Origin: Tumebacillus permanentifrigoris
GTDB lineage: Bacteria; Bacillota; Bacilli; Tumebacillales; Tumebacillaceae
Assembly: GCF_003148565.1 (NCBI RefSeq)
Contig: NZ_QGGL01000013.1
Coordinates: 1-64,000 of the forward strand
Direction: 5' to 3'
Length of the DNA stretch: 64,000 nt
The position numbers and the translations under genes were made by a program. Positions 35,982 through 44,700 of this stretch are shown piece by piece. Numbering within the stretch: position 1 is the first letter of the stretch; every line of letters begins with the position of its first letter. The notes under the pieces are model-generated. The model saw only the letters and a list, made by a program, of their open reading frames with translations, had not been told where the DNA came from and searched no databases.

Positions 35982-37607
35982 ATGAGCATTAAAATTAAAT
36001 TCTTTCTTTTTTGTCTGTTGCTACTACTTCTACAGAACCTTGCAATCGGAACATCCGTATACAGTTTAGATGGAGAGCAAGCGACCAGCATGCTCTTGAT
36101 AACCCTCGGGGCGACGCTGGTCGTGGGGGGCGCGCTCGCCTATCTGTTCGCGTACAGGATCACCAAGCCGATTCGCCACCTCGGAGAACAAGTGCGTCGC
36201 GTCTCGACGGGAGACTTAGACATCGAAGAGATTCAAGTGAGCAGTCAGGATGACCTCGGCAAGCTCGCCGTCGATTTCAACACCATGACCGGCAAATTGA
36301 AGACCCTCACCGCCAGCGTAAAAGCCAGCGCGGACTCGCTGTTCGACTCGGCGCACCAGCTTGCACAGAGTGCGGATCAGACCAGTCAAGCCAGCCATCA
36401 CATCACCTCGAACATCATGGAAGTGGCGGCCGGTACGGAAAAGCAGATCCAGAGCGTCTCGTCCTCCTCGGAAATCGTGCGGCAACTGGCGCAAGGCGCT
36501 GAGAAAATTGCCGAATACGCCAAGCATGTGTCGGATTCGACCCGCGATGCTCTGTACAAAGCGGACAACGGGACTGCCACCGTCGGCGTAGCGATGCACC
36601 AGATGGAGTCGATCAACACGAGCGTCGGTCAGTTGGCGGAGATGATCCAGCATCTCGGCACCAGTTCAAACGAAATCGGTGAGTTGACCCAGACGATCAC
36701 GACGATCGCCAACCAGACCAACCTCCTCGCGCTCAACGCCGCGATTGAAGCGGCACGAGCGGGGGAGCATGGTCGAGGATTCGCAGTGGTGGCCGACGAG
36801 GTGCGCAAGCTGGCCGAGCAGTCTTCGGTCTCGGCGGAACACATCGGTCAAGTGATTGGCAAAATCCAAACGGAGACCGCGCAGGCGGGCCTCACGATGG
36901 AGCACGCGACAAGCGAAGTTGCACATGGCATCCAGATCGTCTCCGAAGCGGGGCAAGCGTTTGCAGAGATTCAAACTGCCATTCTGCACGTCCAGGAGAA
37001 AATCGACCAAGTGACCGAGTACTCGCAACGCATGGCAAGTGGGACGTTGTTGGTTGTCGATTCGATTGATCAGGTGATGGCGGTTGCCGAAGAGTCCTCC
37101 ACGAGTGCGCAGAATGTCTCAGCGGCTGCGGAGGAACAACTGGCTTCGATGGAAGAGATTGCGACCTCCACGGAAGCGCTCAGCCGCATGTCGGAGGAGT
37201 TGCGCGAGATCGTGCGGCAGTTTGAGACGGAGAGCACGGGTTGCTGGTCGGTGAAGGTGATCGATGCGGACCAGCGGATCATCGAGTTGGTGTGGTCGGG
37301 TGTGATCACGAACTCCATCGTCCGCGAAGTCAATGAAGGGATGTTGCAGGCGGTCGCGTCGCTTGGCAACCAGCCGTTTGATGTGCTCGTGGACACCCGC
37401 ACCATGCAAGTGGTGTTGCCAGAGGCACAAGAGCCGTTTGCAGCACACCAGAAGCTGCTTTTGGAAAAAGGCATGAAGCGTGCGGCCGTGGTGCTCGATT
37501 CACGGTTGGCGAAGTCGCAGTTGGATCAAGTGAAGCAAAACTCCGGGAACACGGTGGAGACGCAGTGGGGCACGTATGAGGAAGCCTTGGCGTTTTTGCG
37601 GAAGTAG
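35982..37607 (+). CDS. Methyl-accepting chemotaxis-type receptor with C-terminal STAS-like domain
   Basis: 541 residues. Two membrane segments (about 5-25 and 38-58) enclose only about a dozen residues, so there is no outside ligand domain. HAMP lies at about 59-108. A long coiled coil with the conserved signalling tip follows ([20 protein letters not shown] at 231-250, then [20 protein letters not shown]). After the coil, residues 421-541 form an alpha/beta domain that resembles SpoIIAA/STAS-like folds; such a tail is unusual. GAGGGAG precedes ATG 35982. It probably senses membrane or cytoplasmic state. Confidence 0.85.
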   Translation: MSIKIKFFLFCLLLLLLQNLAIGTSVYSLDGEQATSMLLITLGATLVVGGALAYLFAYRITKPIRHLGEQVRRVSTGDLDIEEIQVSSQDDLGKLAVDFNTMTGKLKTLTASVKASADSLFDSAHQLAQSADQTSQASHHITSNIMEVAAGTEKQIQSVSSSSEIVRQLAQGAEKIAEYAKHVSDSTRDALYKADNGTATVGVAMHQMESINTSVGQLAEMIQHLGTSSNEIGELTQTITTIANQTNLLALNAAIEAARAGEHGRGFAVVADEVRKLAEQSSVSAEHIGQVIGKIQTETAQAGLTMEHATSEVAHGIQIVSEAGQAFAEIQTAILHVQEKIDQVTEYSQRMASGTLLVVDSIDQVMAVAEESSTSAQNVSAAAEEQLASMEEIATSTEALSRMSEELREIVRQFETESTGCWSVKVIDADQRIIELVWSGVITNSIVREVNEGMLQAVASLGNQPFDVLVDTRTMQVVLPEAQEPFAAHQKLLLEKGMKRAAVVLDSRLAKSQLDQVKQNSGNTVETQWGTYEEALAFLRK

Positions 37608-37610
37608 GGA

Positions 37611-37646
37611 AAAGAGGACGCTCCGGGTGGGGCGTCCTCTTTTTTG
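37611..37646 (+). terminator. Terminator after chemoreceptor gene
   Basis: AAGAGGACGC / GCGTCCTCTT stem with six T. Confidence 0.9.
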
Positions 37647-37670
37647 CTACTAGGGGGTGCTACGAGAGCA

Positions 37671-37898
37671 TCAGTCCGCAAACGAAAGCCCCTTCGCGGC
37701 GAGAGCGCGACGGAGTTGATCCAACGCTTTGGGTCCCATCCCATGCAATTGTAGGATCTCTGCCTCGCGTAGCTGGGTGAATTGCTCCAGCCGCAAGTAA
37801 CCTGCCTGCGTGAGTGCCCGTATTGCCGGTTTTGCTAATTCGGTGGGGAGGTCACTTTCCGGTTCATGGGTATTTGATTGAACGTCGTGTTTTGGCAC
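37671..37898 (-). CDS. Small RNA-polymerase-alpha-CTD-like helix-hairpin-helix protein
   Basis: 75 residues. After a polar tail of about 20 residues, LAKPAIRALTQAGYLRLEQF and LQLHGMGPKALDQLRRALA match the C-terminal domain of RNA polymerase alpha (two helix-hairpin-helix motifs that bind UP elements and activators). Stand-alone copies of this domain occur in Firmicutes; their role is not established. I prefer GTG 37898, eight bases after AGGAGG, over GTG 37905 which abuts it. Confidence 0.72.
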   Translation of the reverse strand: MPKHDVQSNTHEPESDLPTELAKPAIRALTQAGYLRLEQFTQLREAEILQLHGMGPKALDQLRRALAAKGLSFAD

Positions 37899-37942
37899 GT
37901 CGTACACCTCCTGTTCTTGGAAATCTTACTTTATTACTGTGA

Positions 37943-38311
37943 CTACGCGATACTATGTAGGGCATGAAGTGCAGCTTGTTTATCTTTCAAGAAGAATACT
38001 TGCTTGCCTTTATTAGACTCGTAGATGAAATCCTGCAAACTCTTGCTATCATACTCATCAAAATCTCCAACAACAGCGAGTCTGACCTTGTAATTCGTAT
38101 ATTTTTGCAGGATCTCCCCCGCAAGTCTGGTTTTTAACTCGAAGAAATCCTCCGCCAGATTGGACTTGTTGAGCAATATCTTCTCGCATCCATAGGTATA
38201 CCTAACGGAAGCCATCAAATCTAGTGCCCCTTGAACATCGCTGATGACGATGTCAGAGCTTTCCACGATGGCTACTTTTGATGTACCCATCTGGTCAATC
38301 AATACTTGCAT
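37943..38311 (-). CDS. DUF4180 family protein
   Basis: 122 residues matching the DUF4180 family (segments IVISDVQGALDLMASVRY, NKSNLAEDFFELKTRLAGEILQK, KLQ-type FIYESNKGK). It is soluble, with no known function. ACAGGAGG lies before the ATG and a good promoter is at 38352-38380. AT-richer than the housekeeping genes around it. Confidence 0.85.
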   Translation of the reverse strand: MQVLIDQMGTSKVAIVESSDIVISDVQGALDLMASVRYTYGCEKILLNKSNLAEDFFELKTRLAGEILQKYTNYKVRLAVVGDFDEYDSKSLQDFIYESNKGKQVFFLKDKQAALHALHSIA

Positions 38312-38351
38312 GTTTAAACCTCCTGTAGCGGGGGAAATGGCTTGATTTTAT

Positions 38352-38380
38352 ATTATAAAATAGTATTGTCTATTTGTAAA
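38352..38380 (-). promoter_or_regulatory. Sigma-A promoter of the DUF4180 gene
   Basis: On the minus strand, TTTACA (38375-38380), 17-base spacer, TATAAT (38352-38357). Confidence 0.75.
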
Positions 38381-38390
38381 TGCGTCCTCT

Positions 38391-38507
38391 ATGACGGAAT
38401 TTCAGACATTGACGGTGATGATTGCATTTGATTCTCTGGTAGCTGCGATTATCTTCGGCATGTTGACAATAATTCTTGGCATACTCAACCTACTAAAAAA
38501 GAAATAG
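38391..38507 (+). CDS. Holin-like type I toxin peptide (TxpA/BsrG/Fst-like)
   Basis: 38 residues: short polar start MTEFQTLTVMIAF, one hydrophobic helix (about 15-35) and a KKK end, the pattern of membrane-active type I toxins of the putative holin-like family. There is no ribosome site. Instead a four-codon mini-frame (ATG at 38380, MRPL) ends in TGA overlapping the toxin ATG, which may give reinitiation. Promoter-like TTGATT (38342-38347), 16 bases, TATTGT (38364-38369). The 3' region is overlapped by a predicted antisense RNA. Confidence 0.72.
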   Translation: MTEFQTLTVMIAFDSLVAAIIFGMLTIILGILNLLKKK

Positions 38508-38646
38508 ACCTCCCTTGAGCTTGGACGGCCTAGGAGATCTATTTCTAGCTAAACATTGAGCCGACACCCTTGATGGGTATCAGTTGTGCAAACGACCGTA
38601 GGTGTACCACCACCTGCGGTCACTTTTTATTCTACGCGTTTCATTT
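38495..38646 (-). ncRNA. Predicted antisense antitoxin RNA
   Basis: On the minus strand TTGAGA (38677-38682), 18 bases, TAGAAT (38653-38658) would start an RNA near 38646. It would end at the hairpin GAAATAGA-CTCC / GGAG-TCTATTTC followed by six T (T run at 38495-38500). This roughly 150-base RNA is complementary to the last toxin codons and the toxin mRNA 3' region, as in Fst/RNA II, TxpA/RatA and BsrG/SR4 systems. Confidence 0.55.
38594..38629 (+). terminator. Terminator of toxin mRNA
   Basis: GACCGTAGGTG / CACCTGCGGTC stem (one G-U pair) then five T. Confidence 0.8.
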
Positions 38647-38689
38647 GAATTTATTCTACCACATGCTATGACAACTTCTCAATATCATC

Positions 38690-38880
38690 GTATCGCTCTA
38701 GTTGAGCAAGGGAGCACTGGGAGTGAAGTTGACGACCCTATTTTATCATAGTACAGTATCGTTACGTGGAGCGCAGTAATTTAGGGTTAAACTTTCTTGT
38801 GGTGATAAAGGTAGGAAGCGATTAAGATTGAAAAGTTTCTTGGGTTGAGTAATTTCCCTCCTCTCGTGATGTAGCTAGAA
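38690..38880. other. Intergenic, no gene seen
   Basis: AT-rich stretch between the toxin module and the SnoaL-like gene. I find no reading frame with a ribosome site and no strong hairpin. Confidence 0.5.
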
Positions 38881-38900
38881 ATGACAAAGGAGATGTATCT

Positions 38901-39338
38901 ATGAGTGTTGGTTTTCATGAAGTTCAGGAAGTTTTGGAAAATTACAAATCTGCCGTATATGAGAAAGATGTTGAGAGGTATGTATCCTCATACGCTTCTG
39001 ACCTCCATATATATGATTGTTGGAATGACTGGGAGTGTGTCGGCATTGCCCAATGGAGGAAATTTACGAAGGAATGGTTTCATGGTTTAGATGAGGAGGG
39101 TGCCTTAGTCAAAGTAGATTTTGATGAGGTAGTAATAGAGGAAAATTCGAATCTCGCTTTTGTTCGTTGCAATGTTACATTCGCTGCGTACAACGAATCC
39201 GGAGAGAAACTTCGCCAAATGACAGAAAGATTCACTTTCGTTTTACGAAAAGAAAATGAATCTTGGAACATCATACACCAACATTCATCACTGCCTATCA
39301 GTATGGAAACTGGGAAGGGCATTTTTAACCGTAAGTAA
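38901..39338 (+). CDS. SnoaL/NTF2-like protein
   Basis: 145 residues of the NTF2-like (SnoaL, DUF4440) fold: helix VLENYKSAVYEKDVERYVSSY, strand DLHIYDCWNDWECVG, and a C-terminal sheet FTFVLRKENESWNIIHQHSS. Such small cone-shaped proteins bind or isomerise small molecules; nothing identifies the ligand. AAAGGAG lies 9 bases upstream. AT-rich compared with neighbours, single gene. Confidence 0.82.
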   Translation: MSVGFHEVQEVLENYKSAVYEKDVERYVSSYASDLHIYDCWNDWECVGIAQWRKFTKEWFHGLDEEGALVKVDFDEVVIEENSNLAFVRCNVTFAAYNESGEKLRQMTERFTFVLRKENESWNIIHQHSSLPISMETGKGIFNRK

Positions 39339-39357
39339 GCAATGACGCCACAAACAG

Positions 39358-39401
39358 AAAAAGACCTCACAGCCGATGGTATACGTTGTGAGGTCTTTTC
39401 T
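39358..39401 (+). terminator. Terminator after SnoaL-like gene
   Basis: AAAAGACCTCACA / TGTGAGGTCTTTT stem. Confidence 0.88.
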
Positions 39402-39446
39402 AATTTCATACTTATTCCATGCTCCATGACACGAGGCCAGGAAGGG

Positions 39447-39515
39447 TTATTCAAAAGCCCTTGTTTCGCCAAACATGTGGCCGCCGTCAATGATCGTGAC
39501 ATCCCATCGTTCCAT
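39447..39515 (-). pseudogene. Short frame or gene remnant, 22 residues
   Basis: MERWDVTIIDGG-HMFGETRAFE reads like the tail of a larger enzyme rather than a complete protein. It lies just beyond the terminator of the YCII gene, and a GGGGGG stretch sits before its ATG. I cannot name the parent family. Confidence 0.2.
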
Positions 39516-39516
39516 A

Positions 39517-39545
39517 AAAAACGCCCCCCTTGCGGCGGTTAGACG
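39517..39545 (-). terminator. Probable terminator of YCII gene
   Basis: Read leftwards, CCGCC..GGGGCG stem with six T; 20 bases after the stop at 39566. Confidence 0.55.
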
Positions 39546-39565
39546 ATCACATCGAAGCAGACCCT

Positions 39566-39940
39566 TTACTTTTTCTGCTCAAAGTAATGGATCGGGCGGA
39601 TCTCAATGCCCCAGCCGAGCTGCTCGCCCGCACCCACTTGCGTGGTCGGATGCAGGGAGGCCACCCGAATCGCTTCTTCCATATCCTGTGCTTCTATGAG
39701 GAACGCGCTACCTATCATCTCCTTGGTTTCGACGAAAGGACCGTCGATCACCGCTACCTTCCCATTCACCCGCCGTATGGATTTGGTCTCTAGGTCAAGG
39801 CCGGCATCGATGAGCACTTGGCCGCTCTTGTAAAATTCCTCGAGGTGAGGCTGACATTCACGCATGACCGCATCGATCTCTTCCTTGGGGCGGGCATTCA
39901 TTTTCTTAGGATCGAAGTAACCCATACATAGAAATTTCAT
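39566..39940 (-). CDS. YCII-related protein
   Basis: 124 residues of the YCII family (dimeric alpha-beta barrel; segments VLIDAGLDLETKS, VIDGPFVETKEMIGSAFLIE and MEEAIRVASLHP). These proteins often sit next to ECF sigma factors and have no proven enzymatic role. AGGAGGATG precedes the ATG. It lies downstream of the AraC gene on the same strand, 185 bases away. Confidence 0.87.
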   Translation of the reverse strand: MKFLCMGYFDPKKMNARPKEEIDAVMRECQPHLEEFYKSGQVLIDAGLDLETKSIRRVNGKVAVIDGPFVETKEMIGSAFLIEAQDMEEAIRVASLHPTTQVGAGEQLGWGIEIRPIHYFEQKK

Positions 39941-40125
39941 TTTACATCCTCCTCAAAATCGTTCGACTGTTTTTTTTCTTACTTCTATAATAAGACGACG
40001 AACGGCATCCAGCAAAATCGACACATGTCTTTCTATTCGACGATTTCTGTAAAGCATAGAATCGGAATCAATACCATGAGACAGAAAAAACCACCTGGTC
40101 GCTGATAGACTTTGCACGAGTTGCT

Positions 40126-40908
40126 TCAAGTCGCCTGACTCAAAAAATTCTTCATCAACAGCGGAAGCGAGATCAGAATCGGCGGATCGTCTGGGCTTGG
40201 CGGAAGAAGCGTCACGTGTTGAAACGGAACGGCGGTGTACGGTTGGACGTGAATCGGCACTCGGGTGCGCGTGCGCAGGGTCGCTTGCGGAAGCAAGATG
40301 TCGTTGGCATGCATGTTCCACGAGACGGACGTCGCCATCAGGTAATAGATTCCCGGCTTGACGCCGGTCAGACAAAACTCGCCCAACGAGGACAAAAGCG
40401 TGCCGTAGAGCGGTAGCCCCTCGGGAATCGGTCGAGCGAACAACCCAAGCAGAATGAGCCCATCAAACGGCACAGCCGCTTGGATGGTTCCGGCGATGCG
40501 AGCGTCTTGCTCGATGACTGGGCGCAACGACGACCAATCGGGCAGTTGTTGCAACGAGTTCAAGTGCTCGTCGACCTGCACACGCGATTGCCGAAACGCC
40601 GCAGGCGTCACACCCACCCGTTGCGTGAAGCGGGTTGTAAACGTACCAAGGCTCTGCTGCCCGATCTCCAACCCGACTTCGCGAATGCTCAAATCGGTGT
40701 GGAGCAAGAGATCTTTCGCTTTTTGCAAGCGGTGCGAGGAAACGTAATATTGAGGGGGGAGACCAATCGTCTCCTTAAAGATGCGCGTAAAATGATAGGG
40801 GCTGTACGAGACCAGCGCCGCTAGTTCAGCGAGGGAAAACGGTTCATTGAGGTGCTGATGAATATATGCGATCACTTCGTCGATCTCCGGATATCGTTCC
40901 GATACCAT
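40126..40908 (-). CDS. AraC family regulator with N-terminal HTH
   Basis: 260 residues. Double AraC helix-turn-helix at 1-105 (IHQHLNEPFSLAELAALVSYSPYHFTRIFK type region and LSIREVGLEIGQQSLGTFTTRF), followed by a C-terminal domain of about 150 residues of unknown ligand. HTH at the N-terminus is the arrangement of MarA/Rob/SoxS-like or GyrI-linked members. AGGAGG lies 12 bases before the ATG. The 185 bases after its stop show no gene. Confidence 0.87.
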   Translation of the reverse strand: MVSERYPEIDEVIAYIHQHLNEPFSLAELAALVSYSPYHFTRIFKETIGLPPQYYVSSHRLQKAKDLLLHTDLSIREVGLEIGQQSLGTFTTRFTQRVGVTPAAFRQSRVQVDEHLNSLQQLPDWSSLRPVIEQDARIAGTIQAAVPFDGLILLGLFARPIPEGLPLYGTLLSSLGEFCLTGVKPGIYYLMATSVSWNMHANDILLPQATLRTRTRVPIHVQPYTAVPFQHVTLLPPSPDDPPILISLPLLMKNFLSQAT

Positions 40909-41021
40909 GGCGACACAGTCCTCCTACTTCAACCTATTTCGTGCGTTTCCAAGATTACAACAGATTTTAATTTTAACAAAATCAACTGAGTATTGGAAGT
41001 TCTTGCAGGTTGAATCCATAG

Positions 41022-41060
41022 AAAAAGACCTTCGGTGCTCGATCGAGCACCGAAGGTCTT
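41022..41060 (-). terminator. Terminator of VOC gene
   Basis: Perfect palindrome AGACCTTCGGTGCTC / GAGCACCGAAGGTCT, T run on the minus strand. Confidence 0.92.
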
Positions 41061-41075
41061 GAGGATGGAAATCGA

Positions 41076-41483
41076 TTAGGACGGGTTCGCCGCATGTTCC
41101 GTGACGATGCTCCATTGCACGCCGAATTTATCGACGAGTTGCCCGAACATGGCACCCCAGAACTGCATTTCCAATGGTTGTACCACAGTGCCGCCAGCTG
41201 CGAGGTTATCGAATGCGGTGCGCGCTTCTTCCGGGGTCTTGAACTCCATGCATTGGGAGATGGTGGTACCGTAGTTGACCGGTTCGAAGCTATCGGACAT
41301 CATGAAGTTCACGCCAGCCGCCATCAGGCTCAAGTGCATGACTTTATCTTTGATTTCTTCGTTCGAGTCGGGAGCATCCCCAAAGGTCATCACGTGAAGA
41401 ATCTCGCCACCCAGTGCAGATACATAAAACTCTGCTTGTGCGCGTGCGTCCTCTGTATTCAAATACGTTGCATGTTTCGCCAT
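41076..41483 (-). CDS. VOC/PhnB-like glyoxalase-fold protein
   Basis: 135 residues of the vicinal oxygen chelate superfamily, PhnB/3-demethylubiquinone methyltransferase-like type (YLNTEDARAQAEFYVSALGG at the start, GTVVQPLEMQFWGAMFGQLVDKFGVQW at the end). Such proteins are common in Bacilli and of unknown substrate. ATG 41483 is chosen because GGAAGGTG lies eight bases upstream; the frame continues to 41501. Confidence 0.88.
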   Translation of the reverse strand: MAKHATYLNTEDARAQAEFYVSALGGEILHVMTFGDAPDSNEEIKDKVMHLSLMAAGVNFMMSDSFEPVNYGTTISQCMEFKTPEEARTAFDNLAAGGTVVQPLEMQFWGAMFGQLVDKFGVQWSIVTEHAANPS

Positions 41484-41671
41484 TTTCCATACACCTTCCA
41501 CTTCTTATTAGTTTTGAATCGTTCTCGTCCTGATTTTACCACCAAACATTCGTTTGGGTTTCTTCTCGATTGCTATTCTGTTGATTTTGCCCGCTGTCCA
41601 TTCACCTGATTTATACCTGTATCTGTCAAGCGGATGAAAACTTCGTATCAATCGAATTTACATGACATTTA

Positions 41672-41680
41672 TGTTATAAT
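41672..41680 (+). promoter_or_regulatory. Extended -10 promoter of the eCIS-cargo-like gene
   Basis: TGTTATAAT with a perfect -10 (41675-41680) and TG extension, 30 bases before the start; weak -35. Confidence 0.55.
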
Positions 41681-41709
41681 AAATGAAGAATACTGTGCGG
41701 AAATGAGTG

Positions 41710-44700
41710 ATGACGAAGATGTTCCAGCCACCCGTTCAAGCGCCTAGCACGCAGACTACGAACTCAACCCCGATTGTTGGCGGTGGGACGGATCGCGCTT
41801 CCACCCGTCGTGGTGAAAGTTCCTATTCGGCTGCCCAACTGATGCAACTGCAAAAGACGGTTGGCAATCGCGCCGTCACTCAGATGTTGAAGAATCAGGC
41901 GACTGCCAAGCAATTGAAAAAAGACCAATCTGTTGACCCAACCCCGATCACCGTGCTCGCCTCCCCAGTCGTGCAACGCGATGGTGACGAGGAGGAAGCC
42001 CAAGTCAGCAATTTCGGTACACAGGTGCTCAAAGACATCTTTACGAATAAAATCCTGCCCGAAGTCGGGAAATCAGTGGCCATCAAAGTCATCGATAGCT
42101 TCATGCTCCTCGCGGATGCCTTGCTGGCCAGCGCAATCCCCAATCTGGATACGTTGTTGAAGTACATGGGAGCCTGCCTCAACGCCTTCACGAAAGTCAC
42201 GAATTTCTGGAGTGACTTAGGTCCCAACGTTCGCGCAGGTCTGAAGTTTGTCATGGGGGTTGTCTTGTACAAAGTCGACAACTTCCTGTCCAGCTACGCA
42301 CCGATGAAGATGCTACCCAGCTTTGAAGCCAATGCTGCCGACGATGCGGAAGGCACGGTGATGATGCAATCTGTCATCAAGTACCTCAAAATTGCCGAGC
42401 AATTTTTGGACAAAGCCAGCGTGATGGTGCGCGTAGGCGACTATATGAAGAGACGCCTCGGTCTCATCTCCGACGAAGCAGCGCCCGAACAGGGTGCTCA
42501 GGAAGACGCGCAAGCCGAACAGACACCCAGTGGGACGAGCCTCGATCTCAAAGTGATCAAGCTGGAGATGCAAGATCTCTCCATCGTGCGCAGCAAAACG
42601 GATGACAACCAAAAAGAGTTGGGAGGTCTGGACGCCAAGTCCAAAGTCACGATCCGACTCTTCGGTCAAGAATACACGGTGGACGAGATTCATGCTCGCT
42701 TGGGCTGGGATCTCTCGTTCGCCATCGACATGACGCTTCGAAACAAGCTGATCATCGGGCGTTCCAACTTCCTGATCTTTGACATGGAGAATTTGGTCTT
42801 GGAAGAGCTTACCGTCGGCAACCGGGGATTGGACTCGCTGGTCGTCAGCGTCGCCAAATTCAAAGTCGGCTCGCTCTTGGAACTCGACAAGATCTCCGGA
42901 GGATACCAAAAAGGCGAAGGCTACCAGTTTGGTGCTGGCAACATTCAGCTCAACCTGCCCGCGCCCTTTGATACGACGCTTCAAGCGGCCGCCCAGCTCC
43001 AACTGGAGAAGGACGGTGCCTTCCGCCAGCTCGACATCACCAACTTCAAAGCGGGCGAGAACTTCACCGTCCAGCAGGCGCTCGTCACACGCGAATACCT
43101 GCGCATCGTGAATGCGATGTACGACTTGACGCCGTATGGCATGCCGTTCAAACCAACCTTGGATGAGATTCAGATCTCCAAAGACAAGAAAATCGACAAA
43201 ATCCAAGGGGGCGTCACCGTCAAAGACTGGTCGCCGCTGACGGGCTTGACGATCAACGGTCACGCCGCCATCGGTTATGAAAACCTCCTGTATGCCCAAG
43301 TGGACGATGCGAACGTGCGACTGGACTACAAGATGTTCCAAGGCTATGGCTCGATCAAACATTTGCGCTACGATACCAACCGCAAGCTAGAAGGGGAGAT
43401 CGACGAACTCACCTTCACGATCGGGAAGTTTACCTTCGCAGCTACCAAAGTCGATCTCAATCCGGATGGCACGATGTCGATCGCCGAAGCGGAAGTCGTG
43501 CTCGGAGGCGGCAAAGACAAAGTCGCCGCCAAAGATGTAGACGAGATCGGCGGGGACAAAGAAGGCTTGAAAAAATCCATGGGCTTCGATGCGATCTCCG
43601 GTGGCGGTGGGCTGAGTGAGCTGGCACAAGTTCATCTCAAAGCGAAGAACATCACGATTCGCGACGGCAAAGTCAACGTCGGCGAGTATGAAAAATGGGT
43701 CGGCCCGAGCAAAGTGATGAAAATCTCCCTGTTTGGCGGTGCCGTACAAGGTCTGCTCGATCAGGAAAAGGAAAAAGCCGCCATCGCCGGGCAGTTCAAA
43801 TTCCCGTCCGATAGCGGATTCTGGCCGATCAAAGTCGGGGCAACCCTGCCGATTTCCCCCACACCGATCTCGCTGTTTATGGAAGTGGGCATCGGAGGCG
43901 GCATCTCCGCGAAGGCAGCCGGTTTGATCGAGCGCGACAAGTCGATCGCTCAAGCGTCCGTATACAACATCAAAGCGATGGCAGAGTTGGAAGCCGAATT
44001 GAGCTTCTCCATCGGCGCTGGGGTGAAGTTGGGTCATGAGATCTTGCTGGCTCTGCGCGCCTATCTGCAAGCGACCGCGACGCTTTCCGCCGCAACGCGC
44101 GCGGCGATTGAAGGGAAAGTCAAACTCAACCCGGATACCAAGATGGTGGAGCAGGACCCGAGCAATCCGGTGGTCTTCCGCTACGAGCTGGAAGCGGAAT
44201 TGAAAGCCAAGCTGGACTTTGTCATCGACTTGGTCGCATTCCTGTTCTACAAAAAAGAGGTTGTCCGCAAGAATTTGGGCAACTGGACGCTCGGCAGCTA
44301 CCGCATGGCGGGAAGCGTCCGGGAAAGCAAAGGCAAGTTGACAGACGAAGTAACGACGCCGCGTAGCGGTGCGGATGATACGACCTTGGGCGGTGCGATC
44401 CCAGGTCAGGTCAAACTGCCAGAGGACGATCTCGTCAAGGAGATGGCCAAACGCAAACACGACGAAGGCAAAGGCGACCAACCGTACAAATCACTGTATC
44501 GCACGGCACACGACAAAATGTCCGCAGCGCCGGAGCTCAACGCACCGACCTTGGCGAAGATCAGCGAAAAACTCAGACCGTCTGCGGAGGATCAGAGCGA
44601 TGTTCCGAAGGTCGTGGAACGAATCAACACGTCGATGTCGGCACGTCGAGAGGGTCCGAACAAGTCGTATCTGATGTCGAACGAAGAATGGTTGCAGTAT

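Noticed and set aside
39953-40375. 140-codon minus-strand frame overlapping the AraC gene end
   Set aside because: Out of frame with the clear AraC product and without a start signal; low-complexity Arg/Ser content.
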